Below, one piece after another: positions 1 through 9,030 of a stretch of DNA of 64,000 nt. The DNA lies in contig CAWHFO010000042.1 of assembly GCA_963828215.1 (NCBI GenBank), forward strand, positions 124,001 to 188,000, in the 5' to 3' direction. A model generated the notes under the pieces. That model ran no database searches. It was not told the origin of the DNA and saw only the letters and a list, made by a program, of their open reading frames with translations. Origin of the DNA: CAVTJL01 sp963828215. Its GTDB lineage: Bacteria > Pseudomonadota > Alphaproteobacteria > Geminicoccales > Geminicoccaceae. Made by a program: the position numbers and the translations under genes. Position 1 is the first letter of the stretch. Each line of letters begins with the position of its first letter.

Positions 1-693
1 CCGGTGGCGGTGGCCCGGTGGCGGGTCAGCAGCAGGGCCAGACTGAGGGCCTCGGCGCAGAGATCGGGCGCCATGAGAAAAGGCACCGTCGCCTGAGGTG
101 TAGCCGCCGTTGAAAAGAAGATAAATCGCCTGGATGAGGACGGGCAGGCGCTGGCCCAGATGGGGGCCTTCGGGGATCTCGAAGCCGAGCCCCAGTTTTT
201 TTATTTTTTTCTTTGCGCGGACGAGGCGCTGGGTCACGGCGTCGGGGGTGGAGAGATAGGCGCGGGCGATCTCGGCCACGCCGAAGCCGCAGACCACCTT
301 GAGGGTCAGCATGGTCTGCTCCTCGGGCTCGAGGGCCGGGTGGCAGGCCACGAACATCAGCGCCAGGGTGTCGTCGAGCTTTCCCGTATCCGCGGGCTCG
401 GCGAAGCCCAGGCGCCAGGCGGCGCTCTCGTCGAAGGGGCCGTTCCTGGCCTCCCGGCGCAGCCGGTCGAGGGCCCGGTTGCGCGCCGCCACCGCGAGCC
501 AGGCGGCCGGCCGCTCGGGGACGCCGTCCAGGGGCCAGCGCGCCAGGGCGGCGCCGAAGGCGTCCTGGACGGCATCCTCCACGATGTCGAGGCGGGCGGG
601 GCCGAGCAGACGCGCCAGCCAGGCCGAGAGCTTGCCGGCCTCGCGCCGGAAGAGATCGTCGACGAGCGGGTCCGCGTCGGCCACCCGGCTCAC
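1..693 (-). CDS. ECF42-like RNA polymerase sigma factor, 3' end outside window, frameshifted
   Basis: The gene starts at a GTG (693-691) that overlaps the stop of the YCII gene (ATGTGA). The product has a region-2-like stretch (EDAVQDAFGAALARW), a region-4 helix-turn-helix stretch (STPDAVTQRLVRAKKKIKK) and the start of the long C-terminal extension (LLFNGGYTSG) of DUF6596-type sigma factors. It would direct core RNA polymerase to a small regulon. Pairing with a DGPF/YCII protein is the known signature of the ECF42 group. Near position 75-83 the frame changes by one base, and the family sequence (APDLCAEALSLALLL) continues in the other frame to the window edge. The lesion looks like an indel rather than decay. 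Confidence 0.8.
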   Translation of the reverse strand, partial: MSRVADADPLVDDLFRREAGKLSAWLARLLGPARLDIVEDAVQDAFGAALARWPLDGVPERPAAWLAVAARNRALDRLRREARNGPFDESAAWRLGFAEPADTGKLDDTLALMFVACHPALEPEEQTMLTLKVVCGFGVAEIARAYLSTPDAVTQRLVRAKKKIKKLGLGFEIPEGPHLGQRLPVLIQAIYLLFNGGYTSGDGAFSHGARSLRRGPQSGPAADPPPGHRHR

Positions 694-1040
694 ATCCGCT
701 GGATCTGGCGCACCTCGATGCGGCCGCCATAGCCCAGATGCGGGCAGCTCTCGGCGAGGCGGCAGGCCTCCTCATAGTCGGCCGCCTTGAGAACAAAATA
801 GCCGCCCACGAGCTCCTTGCTCTCGGCATAGGGGCCGTCGGTGACGGCGACGCGGCCGGCCTTGGACCGCATCACCCGGCCGGGATCGTCGGTGAGCTTG
901 TCGCCGCCGGCGAGCTTGCCCTCGGCCCGCATCCTGTCGGCCCAGCTCATGTAGGACTTCGTCACGGCCATGATCTCGTCGGGCGAGGAGGGCCGCGGCC
1001 GGTCCAGGTCCTGGTGGAGGAACAGCAAAAAATCGGGCAT
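690..1040 (-). CDS. YCII-related (DGPF) domain protein
   Basis: A 116-residue small soluble protein with the YCII/DGPF fold, begun at ATG 1040 (MPDFLLFLHQDL). The family signature is present as TDGPYAESKELVGGYFVL, and the C-terminus (GGRIEVRQIQRM) is also typical. Members of this family are encoded next to ECF sigma factors. Here its stop codon overlaps the sigma start, so the two are surely co-transcribed and translationally coupled. The biochemical role of DGPF proteins is not established. In the Actinobacteria and Proteobacteria where ECF42 was studied, they do not behave as classical anti-sigma factors. Confidence 0.85.
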   Translation of the reverse strand: MPDFLLFLHQDLDRPRPSSPDEIMAVTKSYMSWADRMRAEGKLAGGDKLTDDPGRVMRSKAGRVAVTDGPYAESKELVGGYFVLKAADYEEACRLAESCPHLGYGGRIEVRQIQRM

Positions 1041-1140
1041 CGATCGCTCCTTCGTGCGGGCGTCCCGGCACCAGCGCCGCTCGCCCGTCACCTTGACGAG
1101 CGACGGGCGGCAAAACCGACAGGCACGACGAAAAAAATCG

Positions 1141-2959
1141 TCAGGCGGGCGGGGCGTCGACGGGCGCCGGCCGGGCCGGGCCCGAAAAAAGCCCGTCGGC
1201 GGCGGTCCTGAGGGCCCCGACATAGCGGTCCGCCAGCGCCGGCACGGCGAAGTAGGTGCGGCCGCTGAGCCGGGCCTCGAGGAAGACCGGATCGGCCTCC
1301 CGGATCCGTTGGACGACCGCTCGGGCGGCCTCGATCTCGCCCAGCTCGACCAGGGCGGCCACGACGACGATGGCGTGGCCCGTGAACCGGGCGTTGAGGC
1401 TCATGGCCCGCTGCCCGTGCTCGAGGCTGCGGCCCCGATCGCCCGCGACCCAGCAGGCCAGCGCCAGGGCCCAGTGGCCCATGTCGATCAGGCGGTCGCG
1501 CGGGCTGAGCCGCAGCGCCAGCTCGGCATGGGCGATGGCGTCCTCGGCGAGCCCGTGGTTCGATTCCTCCCAGGACAGCCAGCGCAACGACCAGACATCG
1601 TTCGGGTTGAGCCGATGGGCCTCCTTGAGGCTGGCGAGCGCCTCGGCGTGGCGCAGCCGCCGCATGGCGAGGTGGCCGAGGACGGCCAGACCCATGTGAT
1701 CGAGCGGGTCGATCTCGCGCAGGTGGTGGGCCGCGGCCTCGGCGAGCCCGAGATCGAGGTCGGCGCCCGGGCTGAACGGCCGCATGGCCGCGCGCCGGCA
1801 ATAGCCGTGCGCCATCGCCAGGTAGCCCTTGGCGCAGAGCGGGTCGAGCTCGACGGCCCGGCGGCCGGCGGCGATGCCGTCGGCGGTCAGGGCCTCGTCG
1901 CGCGTCACCAGCCCGCGTCGGACCAGCGCCATGGCGTGGAGAGCCAGGTCGTAGGCCTCGAGATTCTCGATCTGGAGGCGCCGGACGCGGCGCTCGTCGG
2001 CGACGTCGAGCTCCGGCGCGATGCTGGCGACGATCTGGCGGGCGATCTCCTCCTGCACGCGCAGCACGTCGCCGAGCTCGCCGTCGTAGCGCTCGGCCCA
2101 GAGCTGGTTGCCGGACAGCCCATCGTCGAGCTGGGCCGTGATCCGGAGCTGCCGGCCGGCGCGGCGCACGCTGCCCTCGAGGATGTAGCGGACGCCGAGG
2201 TCGCGGGCGATCTCGGGGATGGTGCGGGCGCCCGTCTCGGCGTTGAAGGTGGAGCCGCGGGCGATCACGATGATGTCGCGGAAGCGGGCGAGCTCGGTGA
2301 TGACGTCGTCGGCGATGCCCTCGCAGAGGCTCCGCTGGCCCTGCTCGGCGCTGCGATCGACGAAGGGCAGCACGGCGACGGACGGCGAGTTCCGACCGCC
2401 GAGCCCCGACGGAGCCCCGGGCCGGCGCCGCCGCCGGCCCCAGCCGCACGCGGTGGATGGCGACGGGGCGGTCCATGTTCTTGAGCTGGCGGTCGCCGAG
2501 CGCGTCGAGCGGCAGGTCGAGGGCGCTCCCGAGGTCGCCCCGGACGCGATCCGTCACCAGGATCTCGCCCGGCTCCGCCAGCTGCTGCAGCCGCGCCGCC
2601 ACGTTGACGCCGTCGCCCAGGAGATCGTCGCCGCTCTGGATGACGTCGGCCACGTTGATGCCGATCCGGAAGCTGAAGCGGCGCTCGGCCGTCTGCCGCC
2701 CGTTGCGCTCCTCGACCATGCGCTGGATCGCGATGCCGGCCCGGACGGCCTGGAGCGCCGTCGGGAACTCGGCCAGCAGGCTGTCGCCGGCGGTGTTGGC
2801 GACCCGACCCTCATGGGCGCCGACCAGCTCCCGGATCGCCAGGCTGTAGCCGTCGAGGGCGCGAATCGTCCCCTCCTCGTCCTGGGCGACGAGACGGCTG
2901 TAGCCTGCCATGTCCGCGGCGAGAACCGCCGCGAGCTTCCGTCGGATCATGTTGGTCAC
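1141..2959 (-). CDS. Class III adenylate/guanylate cyclase with TolB-like and TPR domains, frameshifted
   Basis: The N-terminal cyclase homology domain (about residues 5-180) has both metal-binding aspartates (D16 in LAADMAGYSR, D59 in NTAGDSLLAEF) and the Asn/Arg transition-state pair in GVNVAARL, so it should be active. It is followed by a TolB-N-like segment (LPFVDRSAEQGQRSLCEGIA) and a helical TPR-type region to the stop. One frame change between about 2400 and 2440 separates cyclase and TPR halves. The intact paralogue at 56698-58479 has the same architecture in one frame, so this is best read as a single gene with an indel. Start is GTG 2959 or ATG 2950. It lies 130 bp downstream of, and co-directional with, a cyclic-nucleotide-gated channel. 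Confidence 0.85.
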
Positions 2960-3088
2960 AAGGATGCTTCACACCCGCTCGAGCACGCTCAGTCTAGCCG
3001 GACCGCCGCCCGTGTCCAGCGAGGGAGCCCTCGACGAGGGCTCCGGGTGCCCCGGCTCCTCCGGGCGAGGCGGCCCGCCTACGCCCTC

Positions 3089-4294
3089 TCAGGGGCTCCC
3101 TTCGCCCCAGTCCCGGTTCTCCGCCACGCGACGGCCGGCCTCGGCCTCGATCGCCTCGGCCAGCTCCGGTCGCGCGGCGGCGAGACGGCGGAAGTCCGCG
3201 ATGTCGAGCTTGAGAAGGCGCGTGCGCCGCCGCGTCACCACGTTGGCGCTGCGCCTGCGGCCCTGGATGAGGGCGATCTCGCCGAAGAACCCGCCGGCAC
3301 CGACCGGCACGTTGCGGCCGGGCAGCTGGATCGTGACCTCGCCCTCGGCGACGAAATACATGCAGTCCCCGTGCTCGCCGCGCCGGACGACGACTCGGCC
3401 GCCAGGCAGCTCCTGGGTCTTGAGGAGCAGGGTCACGTCGGCGATGGTAGTGGCCCCGACCGAGGCGAAGAGGGGCACGCGCGCGACGAGGTCCCAGGTG
3501 CGGAGGAAGTCGCGCCGGCGCAACTCCTGGCTGAAGCCGTTGGCGATGATGCCGGCGAAGAGCGCGAAGAGGCCGATGCCGCAGACCATGACCAGCCCGC
3601 CCAGGAGCCGCCCCGCGAGCGTGACGGGGATCTCGTCGCCATAGCCCGTCGTCGTGAGCGTCGTGATGGCCCACCAGAGGGCCCGCGGGACGCTCCCGAA
3701 AGTGTCCGGCTGGACCTGCCGCTCGGCCAGGTAGCCGCCCGTCGCCGCGAGGAAGAGGATGATCAGGAAGGCGCTCAGCACGCCGGTCAACGGCTCGCGC
3801 TCGGTCCGGAAGACGCGGATCAGCAGATCGAAGGCCGTGGTGTAGCGGAAGACCTTGAAGATCCAGACGGCGCCGAGCAGGCGCGCGGCAGGCGCCGGCA
3901 GGCCGGCCACCAGGGACAGGGGCAAGGCCACGCCCGACACGAGGTCGACCAGCCCCAGCGGCGAGGCGGCGAAGGACCGGCGGCCGGATCGCGCCGGCCC
4001 GGTCGGCTCTGCCGGCCCCGGGGGCTGGGCGGCCCAGAGCCGCAGCCCGTACTCGGCGATGAAGATCAGGCTCACTGCCAGCATCGTCAGGGTGAGAGCC
4101 CGATCCTGCGCAGGCGACAGGCCCGGCATGGTGCCCAGGACGAGGGCGGCGAGGCCGAGGGCAACGAGGGCCAGGAGGCCCGTCCGGACGGCCCGGGCCG
4201 TGCCGCTGGCGCCCGGCCTCTCCAGGAGGTCGCCGATCGACCACAGCGTTTGCCACCTCTTGGCCGAGCGCCCCGCCTCGATCCGTCCACCCAC
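3089..4294 (-). CDS. Cyclic-nucleotide-gated potassium channel (MlotiK1 type)
   Basis: An inner-membrane channel of 401 residues. The first two thirds hold six hydrophobic segments in voltage-gated K+ channel order, with a pore loop and selectivity filter TTTGYGD at residues 214-220. The C-terminal part (about 265-375) is a cyclic-nucleotide-binding domain with the phosphate-binding cassette FGEIALIQGRRRSANV (337-352), including the Glu and Arg that contact cAMP in MlotiK1. The GTG start at 4294 is chosen because a strong ribosome site (GGGGAGGGG) lies about 10 bases upstream and no ATG is suitably placed. The length is close to the family norm. The adenylate cyclase gene follows on the same strand, which suggests ligand supply and channel are linked. 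Confidence 0.88.
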   Translation of the reverse strand: MGGRIEAGRSAKRWQTLWSIGDLLERPGASGTARAVRTGLLALVALGLAALVLGTMPGLSPAQDRALTLTMLAVSLIFIAEYGLRLWAAQPPGPAEPTGPARSGRRSFAASPLGLVDLVSGVALPLSLVAGLPAPAARLLGAVWIFKVFRYTTAFDLLIRVFRTEREPLTGVLSAFLIILFLAATGGYLAERQVQPDTFGSVPRALWWAITTLTTTGYGDEIPVTLAGRLLGGLVMVCGIGLFALFAGIIANGFSQELRRRDFLRTWDLVARVPLFASVGATTIADVTLLLKTQELPGGRVVVRRGEHGDCMYFVAEGEVTIQLPGRNVPVGAGGFFGEIALIQGRRRSANVVTRRRTRLLKLDIADFRRLAAARPELAEAIEAEAGRRVAENRDWGEGSP

Positions 4295-4467
4295 CGGTCC
4301 TTGCCCCTCCCCAGGCTCGGTGGACGATAGCGGGTGGCGCCGGGCGTGGCCATACGAGCGGCCGGCCCTGAGCGCGGTCAGGGGGGCCCAGCACCCCGGG
4401 GGTCGCTCGGCGCTTCCGGGTTCTCGGCCTGCTCGAGGCGCCTGATCCCGCCCGGCACGGAAGCGCT

Positions 4468-5850
4468 CTACGAGGCGACGACTCCCGCGCGGCGGAGGAG
4501 GCCCAGCGCGTCCCGGAAGGCGCCGACCGTCGTCTCGATCTCCTCCTCGCCGTGGGTGGCGGAGACGATGCCGCCGGGCCACCCGTTGAGATCCACTCCG
4601 CCCAGCAGCATGGCGAGGCGCAGCTTGTGGACCAGCCCGGGCTGGCGCGCCCTGAGCTCGGCGAAGGGGATGGCGAGCGGGTCGAAGCGGCGGCGGTCGA
4701 CGCTGCGCCCGGCGGCGTTGGTGAAGAGGTGGACGCCCGAGAAGGTGCCGTAGGCGACCCAGGGCAGCCGGGCCTCGTCCAGCACCGCGTTCAGGCCCTG
4801 GCGCAGCCGCTCGGCCGTGGCGTCGGCGCGGGCGCAGGCGTCGGTGTCCCGGATGATCTCGAGGGTCCTGATGCCGGCCGCGGCCGAGACCGGATTGGCG
4901 TTGAACGTGCCCGGATGCTGGATTTTCTCGCGCCCCGCGGCAGCCGTGGCGGCGAAGTCGAGGCCCTGCAGGACGTCGGCCCGGCCGGCCAGTGCACCGC
5001 CCGGCAGACCGCCGGCCACGACCTTGGCGAGCGTCGTGAGGTCGGGGGTGACGCCATAGTGGGCCTGGGCGCCGCCGGGCGCGACGCGGAAGCCCGTCAC
5101 CACCTCGTCGAAGATCAAAAGAGCGCCGTGCAGGCTGGTGAGCCGCCTCAGCTCGGCCAGGAATTCCGGGCGCGTCGGGACCATGCCAAAGGAGGAGCCG
5201 GTGGGCTCGATGATGACGGCGGCGATCTCGGGATCGGTCTCGAGCGCCGCCCGGACGCCCTCGATGTCGTTGGGGTCGACCAGCACGACCCGCTCGGCCA
5301 CGCCGCCCAGCACGCCCGCCGTGGCCGTGCCGTCCATGTGGTTGGTCCAGCCGGACGTCATATGGTCGTGCCAGCCGTGGAAGTGCGTGCGAAACCGCAG
5401 AAGCTTGGTGCGCCCGCTGAAGCTGCGGGCGAGGCGCACGGCCATCAGCGTCGCCTCGGTGCCCGAGGAGGTGAAGCGGACGGTCTCGGCGCTGGGCACC
5501 ATGGCCTGGACCAGCAGGCCCCAGGCGACCTCGAGGGGATGGTTGGCGCCGAAATGGGTGCCCTTGGCGAGGGCCGCCTGCGCCGCGGCCAGGACGTCCG
5601 GATGGTTGTGGCCGAGCAGCAGCGCCCCGTGGCCGCCGAAAAAGTCGACATAGGCGTTGCCGTCGACGTCCCACTTCCTCGGCCCCGCCGCACGCTCGAC
5701 ATAGATGCCGTAGGGCTCGAGCCAGCGCCCGTCATGGGTGACCCCGCTGGGAAAAATCCCCCGCGCCTCCGCCGCCAGCGCCGCCGAGCCGGGCGTGCGC
5801 TCGCAGTAGGCATCCTCGATGGTGCGGTTGACGAGCGTGGTTGTTGTCAT
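4468..5850 (-). CDS. Class III PLP-dependent aminotransferase/aminomutase, HemL-like
   Basis: This 460-residue fold-type I PLP enzyme resembles glutamate-1-semialdehyde 2,1-aminomutase. Visible signatures are the PLP-phosphate loop SSGTEA (128-133), the cofactor Asp in LLIFDEVVTGFR (D248) and the Schiff-base lysine K276 in TLAKVVAGGLPGG. The ending, with GGVDLNGWPGG and a final regulatory helix, fits the GSAM-like subgroup. No heme genes are nearby, so it is probably one of the many substrate-divergent GSAM relatives acting on an amino-aldehyde or beta-amino acid rather than HemL itself. The gene is intact and stands alone between the channel and a hypothetical gene. Confidence 0.85.
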   Translation of the reverse strand: MTTTTLVNRTIEDAYCERTPGSAALAAEARGIFPSGVTHDGRWLEPYGIYVERAAGPRKWDVDGNAYVDFFGGHGALLLGHNHPDVLAAAQAALAKGTHFGANHPLEVAWGLLVQAMVPSAETVRFTSSGTEATLMAVRLARSFSGRTKLLRFRTHFHGWHDHMTSGWTNHMDGTATAGVLGGVAERVVLVDPNDIEGVRAALETDPEIAAVIIEPTGSSFGMVPTRPEFLAELRRLTSLHGALLIFDEVVTGFRVAPGGAQAHYGVTPDLTTLAKVVAGGLPGGALAGRADVLQGLDFAATAAAGREKIQHPGTFNANPVSAAAGIRTLEIIRDTDACARADATAERLRQGLNAVLDEARLPWVAYGTFSGVHLFTNAAGRSVDRRRFDPLAIPFAELRARQPGLVHKLRLAMLLGGVDLNGWPGGIVSATHGEEEIETTVGAFRDALGLLRRAGVVAS

Positions 5851-5956
5851 GACGGGGTCCTCGGCGGCGACGGGACGCCGAGACTATCCGCGGCCGCGCG
5901 GCCTGTCGCCCGCCTTCAGCGCATGGCGCGCTCCTGCAATGCCCGATCGGCCGTCC

Positions 5957-6745
5957 TCAGCCGGCTCCCAGACGGCCGTCGGCGCCGCCTTTGCCGCGCT
6001 GCCAGGCCAGCTCGTTGGCGACCGCCGCTCTTATCTTTTCCATGTCCTCCGGCGTCAGCTCGTCCAGCCACGCCCAGGCCTCCGTCGCGGATTTTTTCTT
6101 CAGCGCCCGGTGGGTCGAGAGAAGCGTCACGGTGTCGGAGGCGGGGTGGTCCGGAGGCGGTGGAACCGGTGCGCGGAATTCGTTCGTGCAGAGTGCGGCG
6201 GGCGCCGCGACGGGCCCGGCGGCTGCGAGCGGCGCCGGCTCGCCCGGAAATTCGTTCGTGCAGGGCGCGGGTGCCTCGGGAGCCGGTGCGGCCTCGCTCT
6301 CCTCCGCCGCATCGAGCAGCCCCGCGAGCCGGGCCTTGCGGTGGCGCCAGAAGAGGTCGGTGGCGCGCCTGAGCTCCATCTGGGCCTGGGTGCGGTAGCG
6401 GAGCGCCGTGGCGAGCGAGGCGCGGGACAGGGGGCAGACGAGATCGGTGCCGTGGCTGAGGCCCGGCTCGGCCGGCCGGTTGCGGACCATGTTCTCCCCC
6501 TCGATGCGGTCGGCCCTGAGCTCGCGCCACATCGCGACGGCGATCGCCTCCACCTGCCCGGCCTCGATCGCGTCCTCCGGGCCGTAGGCGGCGCGGACGT
6601 CCGAGACGAAGGAGGAGAACTCGGTGGGGTCTTCCTCGGGGAGGAGCAAAAAGCGTTGGGCGCGAAGGCCGTGCCTCAAGGCGTTCATGGCCGAGCGCGC
6701 CTTGCCTTCGGGGGTTCTTGGGCCACGCTTTTTCGGCTCTTTCAC
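5957..6745 (-). CDS. Conserved hypothetical protein with TPEGKARS...NALRHGL N-terminus
   Basis: A 262-residue soluble protein of unknown function. The N-terminus carries the motif RTPEGKARSAMNALRHGL, which recurs in uncharacterised proteins of Alphaproteobacteria and Planctomycetes. It is followed by an acidic and helical middle (LLPEEDPTEFSSFVSDVRAA) and a Pro/Ala-rich linker. The linker contains two copies of CTNEF (about residues 162 and 186), encoded by a near-identical 13-base stretch. The C-terminus (LDELTPEDMEKIRAAVANEL) looks like a short helical module. No catalytic motif, signal peptide or membrane segment is visible. It is monocistronic and intact. Confidence 0.6.
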   Translation of the reverse strand: MKEPKKRGPRTPEGKARSAMNALRHGLRAQRFLLLPEEDPTEFSSFVSDVRAAYGPEDAIEAGQVEAIAVAMWRELRADRIEGENMVRNRPAEPGLSHGTDLVCPLSRASLATALRYRTQAQMELRRATDLFWRHRKARLAGLLDAAEESEAAPAPEAPAPCTNEFPGEPAPLAAAGPVAAPAALCTNEFRAPVPPPPDHPASDTVTLLSTHRALKKKSATEAWAWLDELTPEDMEKIRAAVANELAWQRGKGGADGRLGAG

Positions 6746-7021
6746 TGGGGCGGATCGGGCATGGCTGAGGGCTCCGGCGGAGGGGAAACCGAAAAGCTTA
6801 TGCCGGAGCGGGCGCGCAAGGTCAAGGATTATACTCCTACCTCATCGCGTTCCGCCTGGGTCCCGCCTACGCGGGGACGAGCGCCTGGATGTGCCGCCGG
6901 CACGGCTCGGCGAGCTTCGCGGAAGAGCCACTGGACGGGGAGTGCCAAGCCGCCAGAACCGTCTGCGTTTCCCACTCGACTTTCGCATCCGCACGTTCTC
7001 CAATGCCCTTGGAAGGGCCAC

Positions 7022-7671
7022 ATGCGCCACCAGAGCAAGCTGGCGCCGCGGCTCCCTTATCCAAACCCCGACATCGGAGGCCCTGCAGTGGGGCACTATC
7101 TTCTCGATAGCTTCTTTTCAGTGGTTCGCAAAGCCTCAGCGACCCTGCCTCGCAAGCGCGCGGCAGTCGCCCGCAACTGGGACGGAACCACAATCCAAGA
7201 TCACTTAAACGAAGAACAATGGAAGTCGATTGATCGCGAACTAGTGAAGCAAATAGACAGTCAGAGCGACAGAGGTTTAGCTATTGTCGGCTGTTCATTG
7301 GTCGAAGACAGACTTAGGTGGCTCTTTGAGCGCAAGTGCATAGAAGGTCTATCTAATTCGAAGAAGGATTGGATATTTTCTGGGGTTGGACCTCTCTCGT
7401 CATTTAAATCAAAGGTCGAAGTTGGTTTCGCTCTGGGATTTTTATCGGTGATATCGTTAGAGATGAATTGTTGATAATCGGAAGGATACGGAACAAATTT
7501 GCTCATACGGCTCTGGAGGTCTCCTTTGGCGATGCCGAGATTTCTCGCCTGTGCGTTGCGTTACATGACTTCAACAAAGATATTATTATTCCTCAACCAA
7601 CCGATCCTCGTATAATGTACGGTACTTCATGCATCAGCACGATGACGTACTTACTCGTCGTTGGTCAGTAA
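7022..7671 (+). CDS. MltR-like (mannitol repressor family) protein, frameshifted
   Basis: The core matches the MltR family: SDRGLAIVGCSLVEDRL, then GPLSSFKSKVEVGFALG, then, after a one-base frame change near 7465, IGRIRNKFAHT. The last block (IRN-x-FAH) is the family hallmark. Family members are small helical proteins linked to mannitol-operon repression or, more often, of unknown role. The gene is visibly richer in A+T than everything around it and sits just upstream of an IS1595 element, which suggests recent acquisition. The start at ATG 7022 is the most upstream in frame. An internal start nearer 7180 is possible. Confidence 0.6.
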
Positions 7672-7730
7672 TCACTCCGCAGCGCTTGCCTCGTCCAGTC
7701 AAGGATAGACAAAGTCGACGTCGATCGAAT

Positions 7731-7738
7731 GCGACGAA
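7731..7738. repeat. Left copy of 8-bp target-site duplication of IS1595
   Basis: GCGACGAA directly adjoins the left inverted repeat of the IS and is repeated exactly at 8762-8769 beyond the right end. Confidence 0.75.
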
Positions 7739-8761
7739 AGGCTTATCCCGTTAGCTACGGCTGCTCAGCATCTGGTAGCTGGCGTCGGGCAGCAGGGTGG
7801 CAAGGCCGAGGAGGCGGTGGAAGGCGGCGTGGCGGTCGTGGCGGCGGTTGAAGCGGAAGATGAACTCGTCGAGGTAGGCCTGGAGGTGGTGACGGCGCAG
7901 GCCGTGATAGGTGCCGAGGGCCCAGCGCTCGAGGTTGCTGAAGACGCGGTGGGTCCAGGGCAGGACGAGGTGGGCGGCCATGGCGCCCACGGTTCTGGGA
8001 TCGTGACCGGCCACCGGGGCGCCGCGATAGCCCTGCCAGGCGTCGGTCTTGATCGTGGCGTCCGGGGCCACGGCTTTGGCGATGAAGGCGTGCAGGCTCC
8101 TGGCCGAATAGTCGGCGAGGGTGGCGAGACGCAGCCGCCTGGGCTTGCGGCCCTCGATCTCCACCGCCGCGACGACCGGCATCCTGCCCTTGCCCGAGCG
8201 TCCCTGCCCGCCGCGCGGGGGATCGTCCTTCGTCCGCTGCGGCAGGCTGGTCTCGTCGATCTCGACCAGGCCGGCCAGGGGCAGCGCTCGGGGTCGACCA
8301 TGGCGCGGCGCAGCTTGCGGGCCAGGAGCCACGCCGTCTTGTACGAGCCGATGCCGAGCTGCGCCTGCAGCTGCAGCGCCGAGATGCCGTTCGAGTGCGT
8401 CGTCATCAGATAGGCGGCCCAGAACCATCTCTCACCCTCCTCCCACCGGTGGTCAGCGGCAGATGCGAGCGGTGCATCACCGTGCCGGCGGTCGCCGAGG
8501 TCTGCCGGTCGCAGCCGGCGCACTCGAAGGTCGGCAGCCGCCGCTCGAGCCGCCAGCCCCGATCATGACCGCAGGCCGGGCAGCAGAAGCCCCGCGGCCA
8601 GCGAACCGCGACGAGATACTCGCCGCACGCCTCGTCCGTCGGAAAGCGCCGCTGGAACTCGACCAGGCTCCTCGGAAACACCGCCATCTGTCCCATCCAC
8701 CCTGTCGCCGCTCACGGCACCACAACATCTCGCTCGAGCGTCGTCAAGGGGATAATCCTTT
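7739..8761 (-). mobile_element. IS1595-family insertion sequence, about 1.02 kb
   Basis: The element is bounded by imperfect terminal inverted repeats: AGGCTTATCCCGTT on the left, and the complement of AAAGGATTATCCCC on the right. An identical octamer, GCGACGAA, lies immediately outside both ends (7731-7738 and 8762-8769). An 8-bp target duplication is normal for IS1595. The single transposase gene fills the element. The two ends differ by two bases in where the match begins, so the exact boundary is uncertain by 2 bp. Confidence 0.8.
7751..8696 (-). CDS. IS1595/ISXO2-like transposase, frameshifted twice
   Basis: Begins at ATG 8696 (MGQMAVFPRSLVEFQRRFP) with the N-terminal zinc ribbon of the family: CPACGHDRGW, then CAGCDRQTSATAGT. 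The middle (LMTTHSNGISALQLQAQLG) and the catalytic DDE-type core (VEIDETSLPQR, KTDAWQGYRG, RRHHLQAYLDEFIFRFN) follow in two other frames, with changes near 8450 and 8285. Reassembled length is about 315 residues, normal for the family. If the frameshifts are real, the copy is dead. If they are consensus errors, it is a complete element. Confidence 0.85.
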
Positions 8762-8769
8762 GCGACGAA
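8762..8769. repeat. Right copy of 8-bp target-site duplication of IS1595
   Basis: GCGACGAA, identical to 7731-7738. Together they mark a transposition event into what was non-coding or low-coding DNA. Confidence 0.75.
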
Positions 8770-8853
8770 TTCTGAAATGTCACGGGCCGCGATGGCGACA
8801 CTGTACGGTGATACTGCAAACCTGACAGGCCCCGCTCTTTGGGTTAGTTTGGT

Positions 8854-9030
8854 TTAGATGGCGATGGGATGGGGCATGTCGTGTCTATCCTTTCCTTGGG
8901 CGCCTTCAATGAAGGCCTGGAGGCGTGTTCGGCCATTCACGCCGCGGCCCTGACGCGGCCGCTCGCGGGGGTCCGGATGTGGGCGCTTCGGCTCGCTCAC
9001 GACATTGGTGTCGAGGATGATGCCCTTCAT
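8854..9030 (-). pseudogene. Truncated FitB/VapC-type PIN toxin remnant
   Basis: The 58 residues begin MKGIILDTNVVSEPKRP, which is the canonical start of FitB/VapC PIN-domain RNases: beta-1 with the first catalytic Asp, then DTNVVSE. After HPDP the similarity ends and the remaining acidic residues of a roughly 130-residue PIN domain are missing in every frame. The ATG at 9030 overlaps the TGA of an antitoxin-like reading frame (ATGA), the usual arrangement of these operons. It is therefore a broken toxin gene next to the IS1595 insertion. Confidence 0.55.

Noticed and set aside
970..2484. A 504-codon plus-strand open frame
   Set aside because: Antisense shadow of the cyclase-TPR gene with Gly/Ala/Arg-rich meaningless sequence.
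2219..4330. A 703-codon plus-strand open frame opposite the cyclase and channel genes
   Set aside because: It lies antisense to two genes with clear family motifs; the frame is open only because of high GC, and its product is low-complexity with no domain.
4468..5850. hemL, the heme-pathway aminomutase
   Set aside because: Isolated from any tetrapyrrole gene and with several departures typical of GSAM-like aminotransferases; assigning HemL would overstate the evidence.
6825..6845. A TATAAT/TTGACC pair that looks like a sigma-70 promoter for the minus-strand gene
   Set aside because: On the minus strand the -10-like box precedes the -35-like box, so the order is wrong; on the plus strand the hexamers do not match.
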